Positions 1-6,375 of a DNA stretch of 9,436 bases are shown piece after piece. The position numbers and the translations under genes were made by a program. The notes under the pieces were generated by a model, which worked only from the letters and a program-made list of their open reading frames with translations, did no database searches and had not been told where the DNA came from. The stretch comes from M30B66 sp040882555 (lineage in GTDB: Bacteria; Bacteroidota; Bacteroidia; M30B66), in NCBI GenBank assembly GCA_040882555.1, contig JBBEBC010000173.1, forward strand, positions 1 through 9,436, written 5' to 3'. Numbering within the stretch: position 1 is the stretch's first letter; every line of letters starts with the position of its first letter.

Positions 1-436
1 AATAGATCAGATTTCCATTATTGTCCTCGCTCAGCGTGTATGGAAAATATTCGTATTCAGAATTAAAATATGATTTCGACCAGCTTATTTCACCGTTCGA
101 GTTGAGCTTTGTAATTACTGTACCATGCGAATCACCCATTTGTTCACGACTAAGAATGGCAAAACCATTGTCCTGCGTTGAAATAATATCACTTAAAGAA
201 GCCGTAGCATTAGGAATGTCAAGCACACGACTCCAAACCGATTCACCACATAAATTAAACTTTGTTAAATGCGCATTTTCTTTAGCATAAATCACCCATC
301 CTTGGTCATTGGTAGCAAACACTTTTAAAGAACCGACGGCGCTAGTCGTATTTATTTGTTTAACGAAAGAAGTCTGAGCAAAGCCCTCTCCCCAAAGGAA
401 TATTAAAAGACTAACTATGCTTAAAAGCTTTTTCAT
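1..436 (-). CDS. Secreted protein with signal peptide, N-terminal part only
   Basis: The reading frame is open from an ATG at 436-434 to the window edge, about 145 codons, so the C-terminus is missing. The N-terminus is a clear signal peptide: MKK, a hydrophobic core (LLSIVSLLIFLW), then GFA|QT, with cleavage likely after residue 20. The mature part has spaced segments such as DNGFAILS, ITKLNSNGEISWSKSY and DNNGNLIY. This pattern of 'data, thing, NG, W' blades is typical of the beta-propeller-like secreted proteins of Bacteroidota, which often end in a type IX secretion sorting domain. That end is not visible, so secretion route and function are inference. A weak purine stretch (AGAGG) lies just upstream of the ATG. 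Its upstream neighbour on the same strand, the DUF2075 gene, ends 168 bp away, and no functional link is apparent. Confidence 0.75.
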   Translation of the reverse strand, partial: MKKLLSIVSLLIFLWGEGFAQTSFVKQINTTSAVGSLKVFATNDQGWVIYAKENAHLTKFNLCGESVWSRVLDIPNATASLSDIISTQDNGFAILSREQMGDSHGTVITKLNSNGEISWSKSYFNSEYEYFPYTLSEDNNGNLIY

Positions 437-604
437 AAGCCTCTAATGTAGTGAATTTGTTTCTAGTGTTTTATGTTAATTTAGGCTCACCAACTCATCC
501 TTGATAGTTAATTGTGCTAATAGTTGCATTGGCAGGTTGATGATAATTATTTAAAAAATCACTTTTATTAAATGATATTTATCTGGTTTTTAATATTAAA
601 GTTA

Positions 605-2578
605 TTAGGAATCAATGGTTGGTATTCCACATGATTCAAAATAATTAAATATGTTGTTATAAAGATCTGGCGGCCGCGTATGGTCAAGAATATCGCCATG
701 AGGAATGAAAATGACTAACCCTTGTCTAGCTCTAGTTAATAGAACCCTATAAGCGTTTTGTAAATAAGTTTTGTCGTTCTCATTATGAATGTTTTGCCAT
801 TTAGTACCTGAGAAATTTTGGTAGTTCCATTTGCCATCTTTAATATAATAATTGATATCCCAAGCTAAGCAAACCCAATCTATTTCTAAACCTTGGATAT
901 CAAATTCTGTTGCTGTTTCTTCAAGGAAATAGGATGAACGTATATCTTCTGAGTTATTTAAGAACCAATTAGGCGCTGAAATTTCATTTTTGACATCGAT
1001 GCCCAGCGGTCTCAAGCGACGTCCGCCGGAGCTTGCTACAAGTCCAATCCTTTCACTCCCTTTAGCTTTATCTCGTAACCATTCTTTTGCTTTAGATAAA
1101 TCTCTGGTTATTCTTAGAGGAAAATCATGCTTGACTTCTTCAACAAGTTGAATAACCGATGAAGTGTTCGCTTCCAAAATCTCATGCATCAATTCAGATA
1201 TCTTTTCAGAACGAAAAGAACGAACAGAAACAGATAAATGTAATTCATGTTTTTCTGTCGCAACTGCTTTAATCCAACGTTTTAATTCAATATCAGATAA
1301 ATAGTTATTGTCAGTAGAGATTAGATTAGAATAATGTATATCCCAATGAGGATAATTTTGTTTCAATGATGAAAGCCATTCAGAAACCCCAGCTTCACCA
1401 GTATTTATCTCTTGTCCACCACCAATTAAACAAATAATAGTACACCAATCATCATGTCTGTCCATGACACTAATTAAGTACTCTGGCTCTGACATATCAA
1501 AATCATCAACGCCCTTCTTGCGTTTCATAAAAGAGCTCACTTGTTCTTTAGCCCATGCCCTTTGTGCTTCATCAAACACAACAACCTTTTCGACGGGAGC
1601 CTTTTTAGATATTAAATTATCATCTCGAAAATGGTGAATGTTTTGTATAAATGCATTCGCCTTTATTGCTGCTCTTTTTTTAGTTATTGGTTCCCCATTT
1701 TCTTTTGAAGTTGCTACTTCATCCCTGGTTAGAGCTTCCCTCAAAACATCTACCAAAGGGCCATTGCCAGATAGAAAAACAGCATGTTCGTCTTCGTCGG
1801 CTTTCATCCTTTCGTTTGCTATGTTAAGACCAGCTAACGTTTTACCAGCTCCAGGAACACCAGTTAGAAAGCAAATTGACTTTTTGTTTTCCCTCTTAGC
1901 GGTTTCAATGATGTTATTAATGCAATCAGTTGTTTTAGATAGGTTAATTGCACCGGCATCATGTCGTGAAATCTCTTTTACATTGTGCCCTTTGTAAAGA
2001 GCTTGAGCTGCCTCAATGATAGTAGGAGTGGGCTTGTAAATTGAATTCTCCCAATCTTTTAGATTTATTTGGCTGCCACTTCCTTTTGAAAGCGACTCAG
2101 AAATAATTTCACTTAAGTTAAGTTGGTTTGCTTTAATTGGCTCAAATAAATTGTCTGAACATAGATAGATATTTTCTATTGCATTAGCTTTCGTCGAAAC
2201 CAACACCGGAATAAGTTTTTCATGATGGCTGCCCTCATGGAAATTTTGTAAATCCAAACAATAATCAACTACCTGATCAATCGCATATTTCTGATACTGA
2301 TTATCACCTACTTTAAACTCAACAATAAATATCAGGTCATTAATGATTAAAACATTATCGACTCTTTTCCCCATACGTGGGATAGAAAACTCGAAATAGA
2401 TTTGACCTGTTACAATGCCTTGAAGTGAGTCTTTAAGAATTTCAATTTGCTTTATCCAAGCATTTCTCTGAAGGTCTTCAAGTGCATGATTGTGATGTAA
2501 ACTTAACTCTCCTAGAATACGTGTTTTATCGTCCTGCAAGAAGTCTGTAATTGTGTTGGAGTAATAGCTTCTTGTCAT
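605..2578 (-). CDS. DUF2075-type SF1 helicase/ATPase with N-terminal PD-(D/E)XK nuclease domain
   Basis: A 657-aa protein with two visible parts. Residues about 55-135 look like a PD-(D/E)XK nuclease fold: RVD with D74, then a strand ending E87-F-K89. Residues about 200-630 carry the motifs of the DUF2075 (COG3410) branch of superfamily 1: Walker A GVPGAGKT at 240-247, Walker B VVVFDEAQR at 332-340, an IGGGQE motif III near 385-390, SVRSFRS at 450-457, EFDIQGLE at 558-565 and the motif VI-like YRVLLTRARQG at 610-620. Such proteins are expected to couple NTP hydrolysis to movement on or cutting of nucleic acid. Nuclease-helicase fusions of this sort are common in phage-defence islands, but a defence role here is inference. 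The start has no Shine-Dalgarno sequence, and the product begins MTRSYYS. It follows the membrane nuclease gene by 133 bp on the same strand, so cotranscription is possible. The domain calls rest on motifs only. Confidence 0.88.
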   Translation of the reverse strand: MTRSYYSNTITDFLQDDKTRILGELSLHHNHALEDLQRNAWIKQIEILKDSLQGIVTGQIYFEFSIPRMGKRVDNVLIINDLIFIVEFKVGDNQYQKYAIDQVVDYCLDLQNFHEGSHHEKLIPVLVSTKANAIENIYLCSDNLFEPIKANQLNLSEIISESLSKGSGSQINLKDWENSIYKPTPTIIEAAQALYKGHNVKEISRHDAGAINLSKTTDCINNIIETAKRENKKSICFLTGVPGAGKTLAGLNIANERMKADEDEHAVFLSGNGPLVDVLREALTRDEVATSKENGEPITKKRAAIKANAFIQNIHHFRDDNLISKKAPVEKVVVFDEAQRAWAKEQVSSFMKRKKGVDDFDMSEPEYLISVMDRHDDWCTIICLIGGGQEINTGEAGVSEWLSSLKQNYPHWDIHYSNLISTDNNYLSDIELKRWIKAVATEKHELHLSVSVRSFRSEKISELMHEILEANTSSVIQLVEEVKHDFPLRITRDLSKAKEWLRDKAKGSERIGLVASSGGRRLRPLGIDVKNEISAPNWFLNNSEDIRSSYFLEETATEFDIQGLEIDWVCLAWDINYYIKDGKWNYQNFSGTKWQNIHNENDKTYLQNAYRVLLTRARQGLVIFIPHGDILDHTRPPDLYNNIFNYFESCGIPTIDS

Positions 2579-2711
2579 TTTTTAACTTTGATAAAGTTTT
2601 GTTTTATTTGAGAGCCTATTGTTGTAACTTGATTTGAATACCTTAATAATTATTGATGTCTAGTTCTATTAAAATGAAATCCTTGCCTCGTTAGAGTATA
2701 GTTTACTCGAC

Positions 2712-3674
2712 TTACTTCAACATATTATTTTCAGCATCATAATACAATCCTTTTTCAAGATTGTGAGTATATTTCCTAATTGCAGTTTTTTTAACAGTGG
2801 TAGTCTTCATTTCCTTTAGAGGTAAAATGTAAAGTTCGTCGGGACTGCTTGCCTTACCTCCAACACCAAGCGCAATAAATACTGGTATGTTGCGATCAAT
2901 TTCAAATGCCTTATAGCGACTAAGTTGATCTGGTGTAGCAAACGTTAATGCTTCGTTAACAAACTCTTTTCGCCATTTACATTCTACAGAGAATGTTTCT
3001 TTTGACCCCTTTAAACTGAACTCCATCATTAAATCTGGCTGTGCAGTAGTATCTGCATATATCCCATTGACATATTTATCGCCAGCCCACTCTTTAACGT
3101 TAAAGTATTTGCGACTGAACTTTTGCACGACATACTTCTCAAAGTGATCTCCGCTCTTCTTGATATGATCAATTATCTCTGTCTCAGATTCATCTTCACT
3201 ATTCTGAATTCTATTTTTAGCTTCCTGGATCCATAAAGTAGCATCCATATTGTTTTCATTAGCTAGCTCAGTGATTTTTTGCTCTTCACGCTTGGTTAAT
3301 ACTCCATCGGTAATGGCAATATCAATATAATGATTCATTTGTTTCTCAAGGTCGAGTGGAAGCTTTACTATTTCTCTTTTACTATCCTTAACCAGCTCAT
3401 TTAACTCAATCTCAGAGTTATTGACAGATTTCTGGATTCTTGTTTTTGCTACCTTAATCCATAATGAAGCTTCCATATTATTTTGTTCGGCTAGCTCTGT
3501 TAACTTTCGCTCCTCGAGGTTGGTCAAATTACCGTCTGCAATTGCCGCGTCAACATATTGGTTTAGTTGCTGCTCATTATTTAATTTCACTTTAGGGTTC
3601 TTCTCAGATTTGTATACCGTGAAACCTGCAATAAAAAGTACTACACCCGCTCCCATCATTATAATTCCTGTCAT
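2712..3674 (-). CDS. Membrane-anchored PD-(D/E)XK (Mrr-like) nuclease with duplicated TerB-like module
   Basis: A 320-aa protein in three parts. Residues 2-22 are a single hydrophobic helix followed by YKSEKNPK, so the protein is probably anchored with the rest in the cytoplasm. Residues 34-83 and 110-159 are two copies of a helical module, 31 of 50 positions identical, each with an acidic loop (ADGNLTNLEE, TDGVLTKREE) that recalls the metal-binding loops of TerB-like domains. Residues about 175-290 resemble the Mrr-type restriction endonuclease fold: E179 in HFEKYV, D214 in QPDL and the E231-C-K233 motif after a beta strand, which together give a complete PD-(D/E)XK active site. The likely role is cleavage of nucleic acid at the membrane, with the repeats sensing or binding a partner; that is inference. 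The DUF2075 gene lies 133 bp downstream. The XRE gene upstream is 389 bp away. Confidence 0.82.
   Translation of the reverse strand: MTGIIMMGAGVVLFIAGFTVYKSEKNPKVKLNNEQQLNQYVDAAIADGNLTNLEERKLTELAEQNNMEASLWIKVAKTRIQKSVNNSEIELNELVKDSKREIVKLPLDLEKQMNHYIDIAITDGVLTKREEQKITELANENNMDATLWIQEAKNRIQNSEDESETEIIDHIKKSGDHFEKYVVQKFSRKYFNVKEWAGDKYVNGIYADTTAQPDLMMEFSLKGSKETFSVECKWRKEFVNEALTFATPDQLSRYKAFEIDRNIPVFIALGVGGKASSPDELYILPLKEMKTTTVKKTAIRKYTHNLEKGLYYDAENNMLK
3198..3575 (-). repeat. Tandem in-gene duplication encoding two TerB-like modules
   Basis: Codons 34-83 (3426-3575) and 110-159 (3198-3347) encode two copies of the same 50-residue module, offset by 76 codons. Shared anchors are Y-x-D-x-A-I, DG-x-LT, K-x-TELA, NNM and LWI-x-x-AK-x-RIQ. 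Protein identity is about 62 percent while the DNA has clearly drifted, so this is an old duplication kept by selection rather than a recent one. Confidence 0.85.
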
Positions 3675-4063
3675 CTTGCTAATCTTAATTCATTAGTTTG
3701 TTTAATCGCTTGCAATCAATCGTGGATAAAGAGTTTTGATATCTCACAAAACATTTTCAAAGGTTTTTCCATCCCTAAAAACGTCTATTTGTGACACGAA
3801 TCGTCGAATATAGGAAAATGCTTCAATTGAAAATCAAATACTCCCCTTAATAAGATTCATTTAGATATATTTAATTTTAAGGTTTCTAAATCTAATGGCC
3901 ATAACATCAGTATTGATATCCCTTCAGAATATGTTTTTCTGAAATGGATTAAAGTAACTAATCACTATTGATTTCGAGGAATTAATAGTACTCTGTTACC
4001 TTTTCACAGTCATTGGCCGATATTAACTTTTTAAAATAATCCCAATAAATTCGATACTTAATC
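3675..4063. other. 389-bp intergenic region with a possible gene remnant on the plus strand
   Basis: No intact gene is visible between the membrane nuclease and the XRE gene. On the plus strand, 3831-3971 is an open frame of 46 codons ending in TGA (the last residues read EYVFLKWIKVTNHY). It has no start codon. A short ATG frame preceded by GGAAA begins at 3818 (MLQLKIKYSP) in another frame and stops at 3850. Together they could be the frameshifted tail of a lost gene, but the length is within chance for AT-rich DNA. No convincing terminator is seen downstream of the XRE gene. Confidence 0.3.
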
Positions 4064-4597
4064 TCAACCCCCATTCTCCTTCACCCATTTTTCAGCTTCA
4101 TCACGTTCAAATTCTAGGGTTTTTATTTTGAGTTCTAGTAGGGCGATGTTCATCTTTTCTATGGCTTCCTTATGTTGGAATTTTCGGTTTGCCAGGTTTA
4201 TGCGCGTTTCGGTAATATCAGATGCACTGTTCTTTTCTGAAGCTAAAGCTTGATTTGCTTTCTCGGCGATGCTCGTAATGGTGAGCGCTTTTTTTAAACG
4301 CTCTTTTGCCTCACTCAGTTTAAAGTTGCTTGAGTAGAGCTGGTAATTGTTCGCAATAATAAGTTCTTGCATCACTTTGATGGTTCTGTTAATGTAAACC
4401 CTATTTAGTTCACTATTGCTACTGTGTTGAGTTAATGAATCTGCTCTTGCGTTTCGAATCTGCTCTATTTTTAGCCTGTAATCTTCAGGGTAAGGTCGCT
4501 TACCTAATTCGGCCATAGAAATGACACTTCTTGGAATTTTAAGATGATCGGCAAGTTGCTGCTGACTAATGCCAAGCTCCATTCTAAGGTGTTTCAT
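4064..4597 (-). CDS. XRE-family HTH regulator with long helical C-terminal tail
   Basis: A 177-aa protein. Residues 1-30 are a compact Cro/C1-type helix-turn-helix: LRMELGISQQQLADHL, then KIPRSVISMAELGKRPYP, where the RSVIS segment should be the recognition helix. The domain begins right at the start codon and is short. Residues about 60-177 are almost wholly charged and heptad-like (SEAKERLKKAL, KFQHKEAIEKMNIALLELKIKTLEFERDEAEKW), predicting a long coiled coil for dimer or higher-order assembly. The product is expected to be a DNA-binding transcription regulator. It is divergent from the 140-aa gene at 4887, and the six-site array at 4646-4729 lies 48 bp upstream of its start, so autoregulation and control of the divergent gene are likely. 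I know no named family with this exact architecture. Confidence 0.85.
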   Translation of the reverse strand: MKHLRMELGISQQQLADHLKIPRSVISMAELGKRPYPEDYRLKIEQIRNARADSLTQHSSNSELNRVYINRTIKVMQELIIANNYQLYSSNFKLSEAKERLKKALTITSIAEKANQALASEKNSASDITETRINLANRKFQHKEAIEKMNIALLELKIKTLEFERDEAEKWVKENGG

Positions 4598-4645
4598 GTG
4601 TATTTTAATGAGAGGGTTGTAGACTCAGGTTTTTAAGCTTTTAAA

Positions 4646-4729
4646 TGTGGCAATTTCAGATGTGCCTAAATTATATGTGTCTAAAAACAAATTGACACAA
4701 ATAAATATGACACATAGAGATTTGACACA
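4646..4729. promoter_or_regulatory. Six-half-site symmetric operator array between divergent genes
   Basis: Three direct half-sites TGTGGC (4646-4651), TGTGCC (4661-4666) and TGTGTC (4676-4681) are followed by three GACACA (4694-4699, 4709-4714, 4724-4729), the reverse complement of TGTGTC. Starts within each trio are exactly 15 bp apart. All three mirror pairs share the same centre, 4687.5, with a 12-bp AT-rich core between the innermost pair. A minus-strand TATAATTT-like element lies in the spacer at 4666-4675, and the rightmost site overlaps a TTGACA at 4722-4727. The best reading is a cooperative operator for the divergently encoded XRE protein, able to cover both promoters. The geometry is directly visible; the binding protein is inferred. 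Confidence 0.75.
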
Positions 4730-4750
4730 TTCCTTATGCAATTATATAAA
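4722..4750 (+). promoter_or_regulatory. Sigma70-like promoter overlapping the last half-site
   Basis: TTGACA (4722-4727), a 17-bp spacer, then TATAAA (4745-4750) on the plus strand. This is a near-perfect sigma70 pattern in the general bacterial sense. The Bacteroidota primary sigma factor usually prefers TTTG and TAnnTTTG, so it may be a chance match in which the operator half-site GACACA supplies most of the '-35'. If active it would drive the 140-aa gene and be blocked by anything bound at 4724-4729. Confidence 0.3.
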
Positions 4751-4826
4751 ATAAATTGAATTGAACCTTTTTATCTAATCCTTTAGGAGTATTTTTAGTT
4801 AAAATTGAAAATAAAGCGTTCAAAAA

Positions 4827-4859
4827 TTTGGAAATTAGGTAAAGTTGATTTTATCTTGG
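4827..4859 (+). promoter_or_regulatory. Candidate Bacteroidota-type promoter for the 140-aa gene
   Basis: TTTG at 4827-4830, a 21-bp spacer, then TATCTTGG at 4852-4859, close to the Bacteroidota -33/-7 consensus (TTTG, about 19-21 bp, TAnnTTTG). Transcription would begin about 20 bp before the ATG at 4887, a short leader in keeping with the absence of a Shine-Dalgarno sequence. It lies about 100 bp to the right of the operator array, so any control from there would be indirect. Confidence 0.4.
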
Positions 4860-4886
4860 CTATTCAACTAAATAAATCATATATCT

Positions 4887-5309
4887 ATGTACAGTACATC
4901 ATTACTACTTACGGAGAGGGATTGTGATTCTTCTTTGGAAATGGCCACACGAGATCTGGATACGTATAACTATCGGATCACGACTATTGGCTATCGTCGC
5001 AATAACAGTTATCGTTCGGCAGCGGAAGCTCAGGAGGATATTCTTATTGTTCAAGCCGAAATTGAAACAATTAATGCTACCATTGCTGCCTTGCCTGAAG
5101 GACCAGCAAAAGAGGACCAGATTACCAAGCTCATGAGAAAGGAGTTGCAATTGCGAACGCTAAACGGTAGAAGTGGCGCTTCCGATGCAGTAAACACTCT
5201 TGATCAGGAACTGGAGCTAGCACGTCTTAATCTTGGACGTACAGAAACCCAAGGGTTTATTGATGCCGTTAACGCACGTAAAACGGAAATTCTAGCTGCT
5301 GTAGATTAA
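4887..5309 (+). CDS. Unrecognised 140-aa helix-rich protein, partner candidate of the divergent XRE gene
   Basis: The protein is not assigned to any family I know. It is rich in Ala, Glu, Leu, Arg and Thr, with long predicted helices at about 33-67 (AAEAQEDILIVQAEIETINATIAAL in character), 73-93 and 100-138, separated by short breaks at LPEGPAKE and GRSGASD. It has one Cys (C13), no signal peptide and no membrane helix, so it is a soluble, probably coiled-coil bundle. The ATG at 4887 has no Shine-Dalgarno sequence but sits just after a candidate promoter; M19 is a possible alternative start. The gene stands alone, ending 5 bp before a strong terminator, and faces away from the XRE gene across the six-site array. 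That arrangement suggests a target or partner of the regulator. Both proteins are helical, so direct binding is conceivable but unproven. Confidence 0.75.
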   Translation: MYSTSLLLTERDCDSSLEMATRDLDTYNYRITTIGYRRNNSYRSAAEAQEDILIVQAEIETINATIAALPEGPAKEDQITKLMRKELQLRTLNGRSGASDAVNTLDQELELARLNLGRTETQGFIDAVNARKTEILAAVD

Positions 5310-5314
5310 TTTCT

Positions 5315-5347
5315 AAAGGGCCTGTCGTATTTCGACAGGCCTTTTTT
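5315..5347 (+). terminator. Intrinsic terminator of the 140-aa gene
   Basis: A 13-bp stem (5315-5327 with 5333-5345, one G-U pair, core GGCCTGTCG/CGACAGGCC) closes a 5-base TATTT loop and runs into six T at 5342-5347. It begins 5 bp after the stop codon of the 140-aa gene. On the opposite strand the T tract is short, so it should act mainly on plus-strand transcripts. Confidence 0.92.
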
Positions 5348-5442
5348 ATGCTTTCTCGGTTCTCATTTAATGAATTCGCATGATGCGATAATTTTCAACA
5401 AACTAATCCAGCCTAACATTACATTAGGTTCGATGAAGAGTC

Positions 5443-5538
5443 CTATTTTTTCTTCTTTCGATTAGGATTCAGTTGTTTCCCCCTGTTACCTTGACTTTTA
5501 TTGTGGGTTTTGTTTGTGCTGTCAACGTCCTTATTCAT
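5443..5538 (-). CDS. Possible 31-aa very basic peptide
   Basis: An ATG at 5538 opens a 31-codon frame ending in TAG at 5443. The product is hydrophilic and ends NPNRKKKK, with nine Lys and three Arg, no hydrophobic core and no Cys. An AAAGGA motif lies about 27 bp upstream of this ATG, better placed for an in-frame TTG at 5556. The frame is short enough to occur by chance, but the consistent Asn/Lys/Gln/Gly bias is unlike random AT-rich DNA. If real, it may be a nucleic-acid-binding small protein; no family is recognised. Confidence 0.3.
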   Translation of the reverse strand: MNKDVDSTNKTHNKSQGNRGKQLNPNRKKKK

Positions 5539-5653
5539 TGAACTAAATCCATACAAATGAATTCCTTTCTACTGGGCCTTTGTACACTGAGAAATGCTTC
5601 AGAAGCAAAAGTGCTTTCGTTATTTTTATTTCTACTCCGTTGAACTTATTTAA

Positions 5654-6099
5654 TTAGGGAGTTCCATAGAACTTGAGAATATCAATATTAGAAGTAATAT
5701 CTGTCTTAGATAGAAGTTTAGGATTATTGCTACTCAACTTCAGCCTGTAGAAATACAATTCTTCAGGAAATGACTTTTCCTCGTTAATTTTAAAATTTCT
5801 GAAAGCATTTTTTGTTGTTATGGGAGCAGGATTTAGAACTACACTCTGAAAAACAGCATATCTGCATAAATATTGGTGTATTAGTCCTTTACGACCGTTT
5901 CTCTAAAGCATACGTTCGATTAGTTGAAAAAGTAGTTTGAACTTTGGTTCAAGAGGAAGGTCAAGCCCTACTTTGCCAAATATGTGATGAGGACCTTCAT
6001 TCCGCTGAAAATGCCTTTGAAGTCCTTTGTTGGTCGTATATTGAAAATTGAATTTTGTTTTACCTCAAGGGTAAATGGTGTAGCCGTTGTAAGAGTAAA
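5654..6099 (-). pseudogene. Probable decayed gene of unknown family
   Basis: On the minus strand a frame runs from 6064 to a TAA at 5654-5656 with one internal TAG at 5903-5905. The 82 codons after that stop read like real protein (RKGLIHQYLCRYAVFQ, KINEEKSFPEELYFYRLKL, ending ILKFYGTP). The 53 codons before it include HHIFGKVGLDLPLEPKFKLL. Upstream, a second frame is open from 6099 to 5971 (PFTLEVKQNSIFNIRPTKDF). The simplest account is one gene of about 145 codons or more, broken by a frameshift near 5980-6060 and a nonsense codon. No start codon or family is recognised. Chance openness in AT-rich DNA cannot be excluded. Confidence 0.38.
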
Positions 6100-6241
6100 T
6101 TATCTCTGATTCCCTTAAAATAAAACTAAATAGTATTTTTCAAAGGCAAAATAGTTTCTTAAACACTCACCTAATAAATCAAACCTCAAAACATCTCGAT
6201 ATTCAATAAATAACTACTTCATTACTAGACCAACCTTTTCA

Positions 6242-6270
6242 CCCCTTAATCACCCAATCCCAATCAACCC
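6242..6270 (-). other. G-quadruplex motif on the minus strand
   Basis: The plus strand has C runs at 6242-6245, 6253-6255, 6259-6261 and 6268-6270. On the minus strand this gives four runs of three or four G separated by loops of 6, 3 and 7 bases, which meets the usual intramolecular G4 rule (loops up to 7). It lies in a G-depleted stretch (two G between 6155 and 6275 on the plus strand), about 105 bp ahead of the XRE-hsdM operon, on its template strand. Folding is not shown. Confidence 0.45.
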
Positions 6271-6375
6271 TTATTGCATCAAGTCAAGATTGGTGAATAT
6301 TTCTACTTCCCTTATTTTCTTTAACTTTCTTTTCTTAGGTTTGACCTTCCATGGATAAGCACTAACTAAGTAATC

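Larger units (their letters stand above)
5348..6375. other. About 1-kb region without an intact large gene
   Basis: Between the terminator and the broken XRE gene there is no long intact frame on either strand. It holds a 13-base odd palindrome TCGCATGATGCGA (5376-5388), a 7-bp hairpin near 5410-5430, a possible small basic ORF (5443-5538, minus), a likely decayed gene (5654-6099, minus), and a stretch (6155-6275) whose plus strand has only two G in 121 bases and includes four C runs. No tRNA, rRNA or CRISPR pattern is seen. The decayed ORF and the broken XRE gene next to it suggest a site of past insertion and loss. Confidence 0.5.

Noticed and set aside
21..290. Plus-strand 89-codon frame near the left edge
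   Set aside because: The minus strand here has a signal peptide and a propeller-like secreted sequence, a far better gene.
594..605. TTTAATATTAAA-type palindrome downstream of the DUF2075 gene as a terminator
   Set aside because: It is entirely A/T, has no loop and no following T tract, so it would not form a stable terminator hairpin.
1638..1997. Plus-strand 119-codon frame
   Set aside because: It lies wholly within the Walker A/B region of the DUF2075 gene on the other strand, whose motifs are unmistakable.
3421..3696. Plus-strand 91-codon frame with a hydrophobic end
   Set aside because: It is the antisense shadow of the membrane helix and first repeat of the nuclease gene.
4646..4729. 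The repeated 6-bp sites as a CRISPR or iteron array
   Set aside because: Units are 6 bp with 9-bp spacers and invert at the centre. CRISPR repeats are longer and all in one direction, and no replication gene is nearby, so an operator is the better reading.
4905..5150. Minus- and plus-strand frames inside the 140-aa gene
   Set aside because: They overlap the only frame placed correctly relative to the terminator and the divergent promoter region, and have cysteine/histidine-rich shadow-like composition.
5376..5388. TCGCATGATGCGA palindrome as a regulator binding site
   Set aside because: A single 13-base copy with no nearby promoter or second copy; chance is a sufficient explanation.
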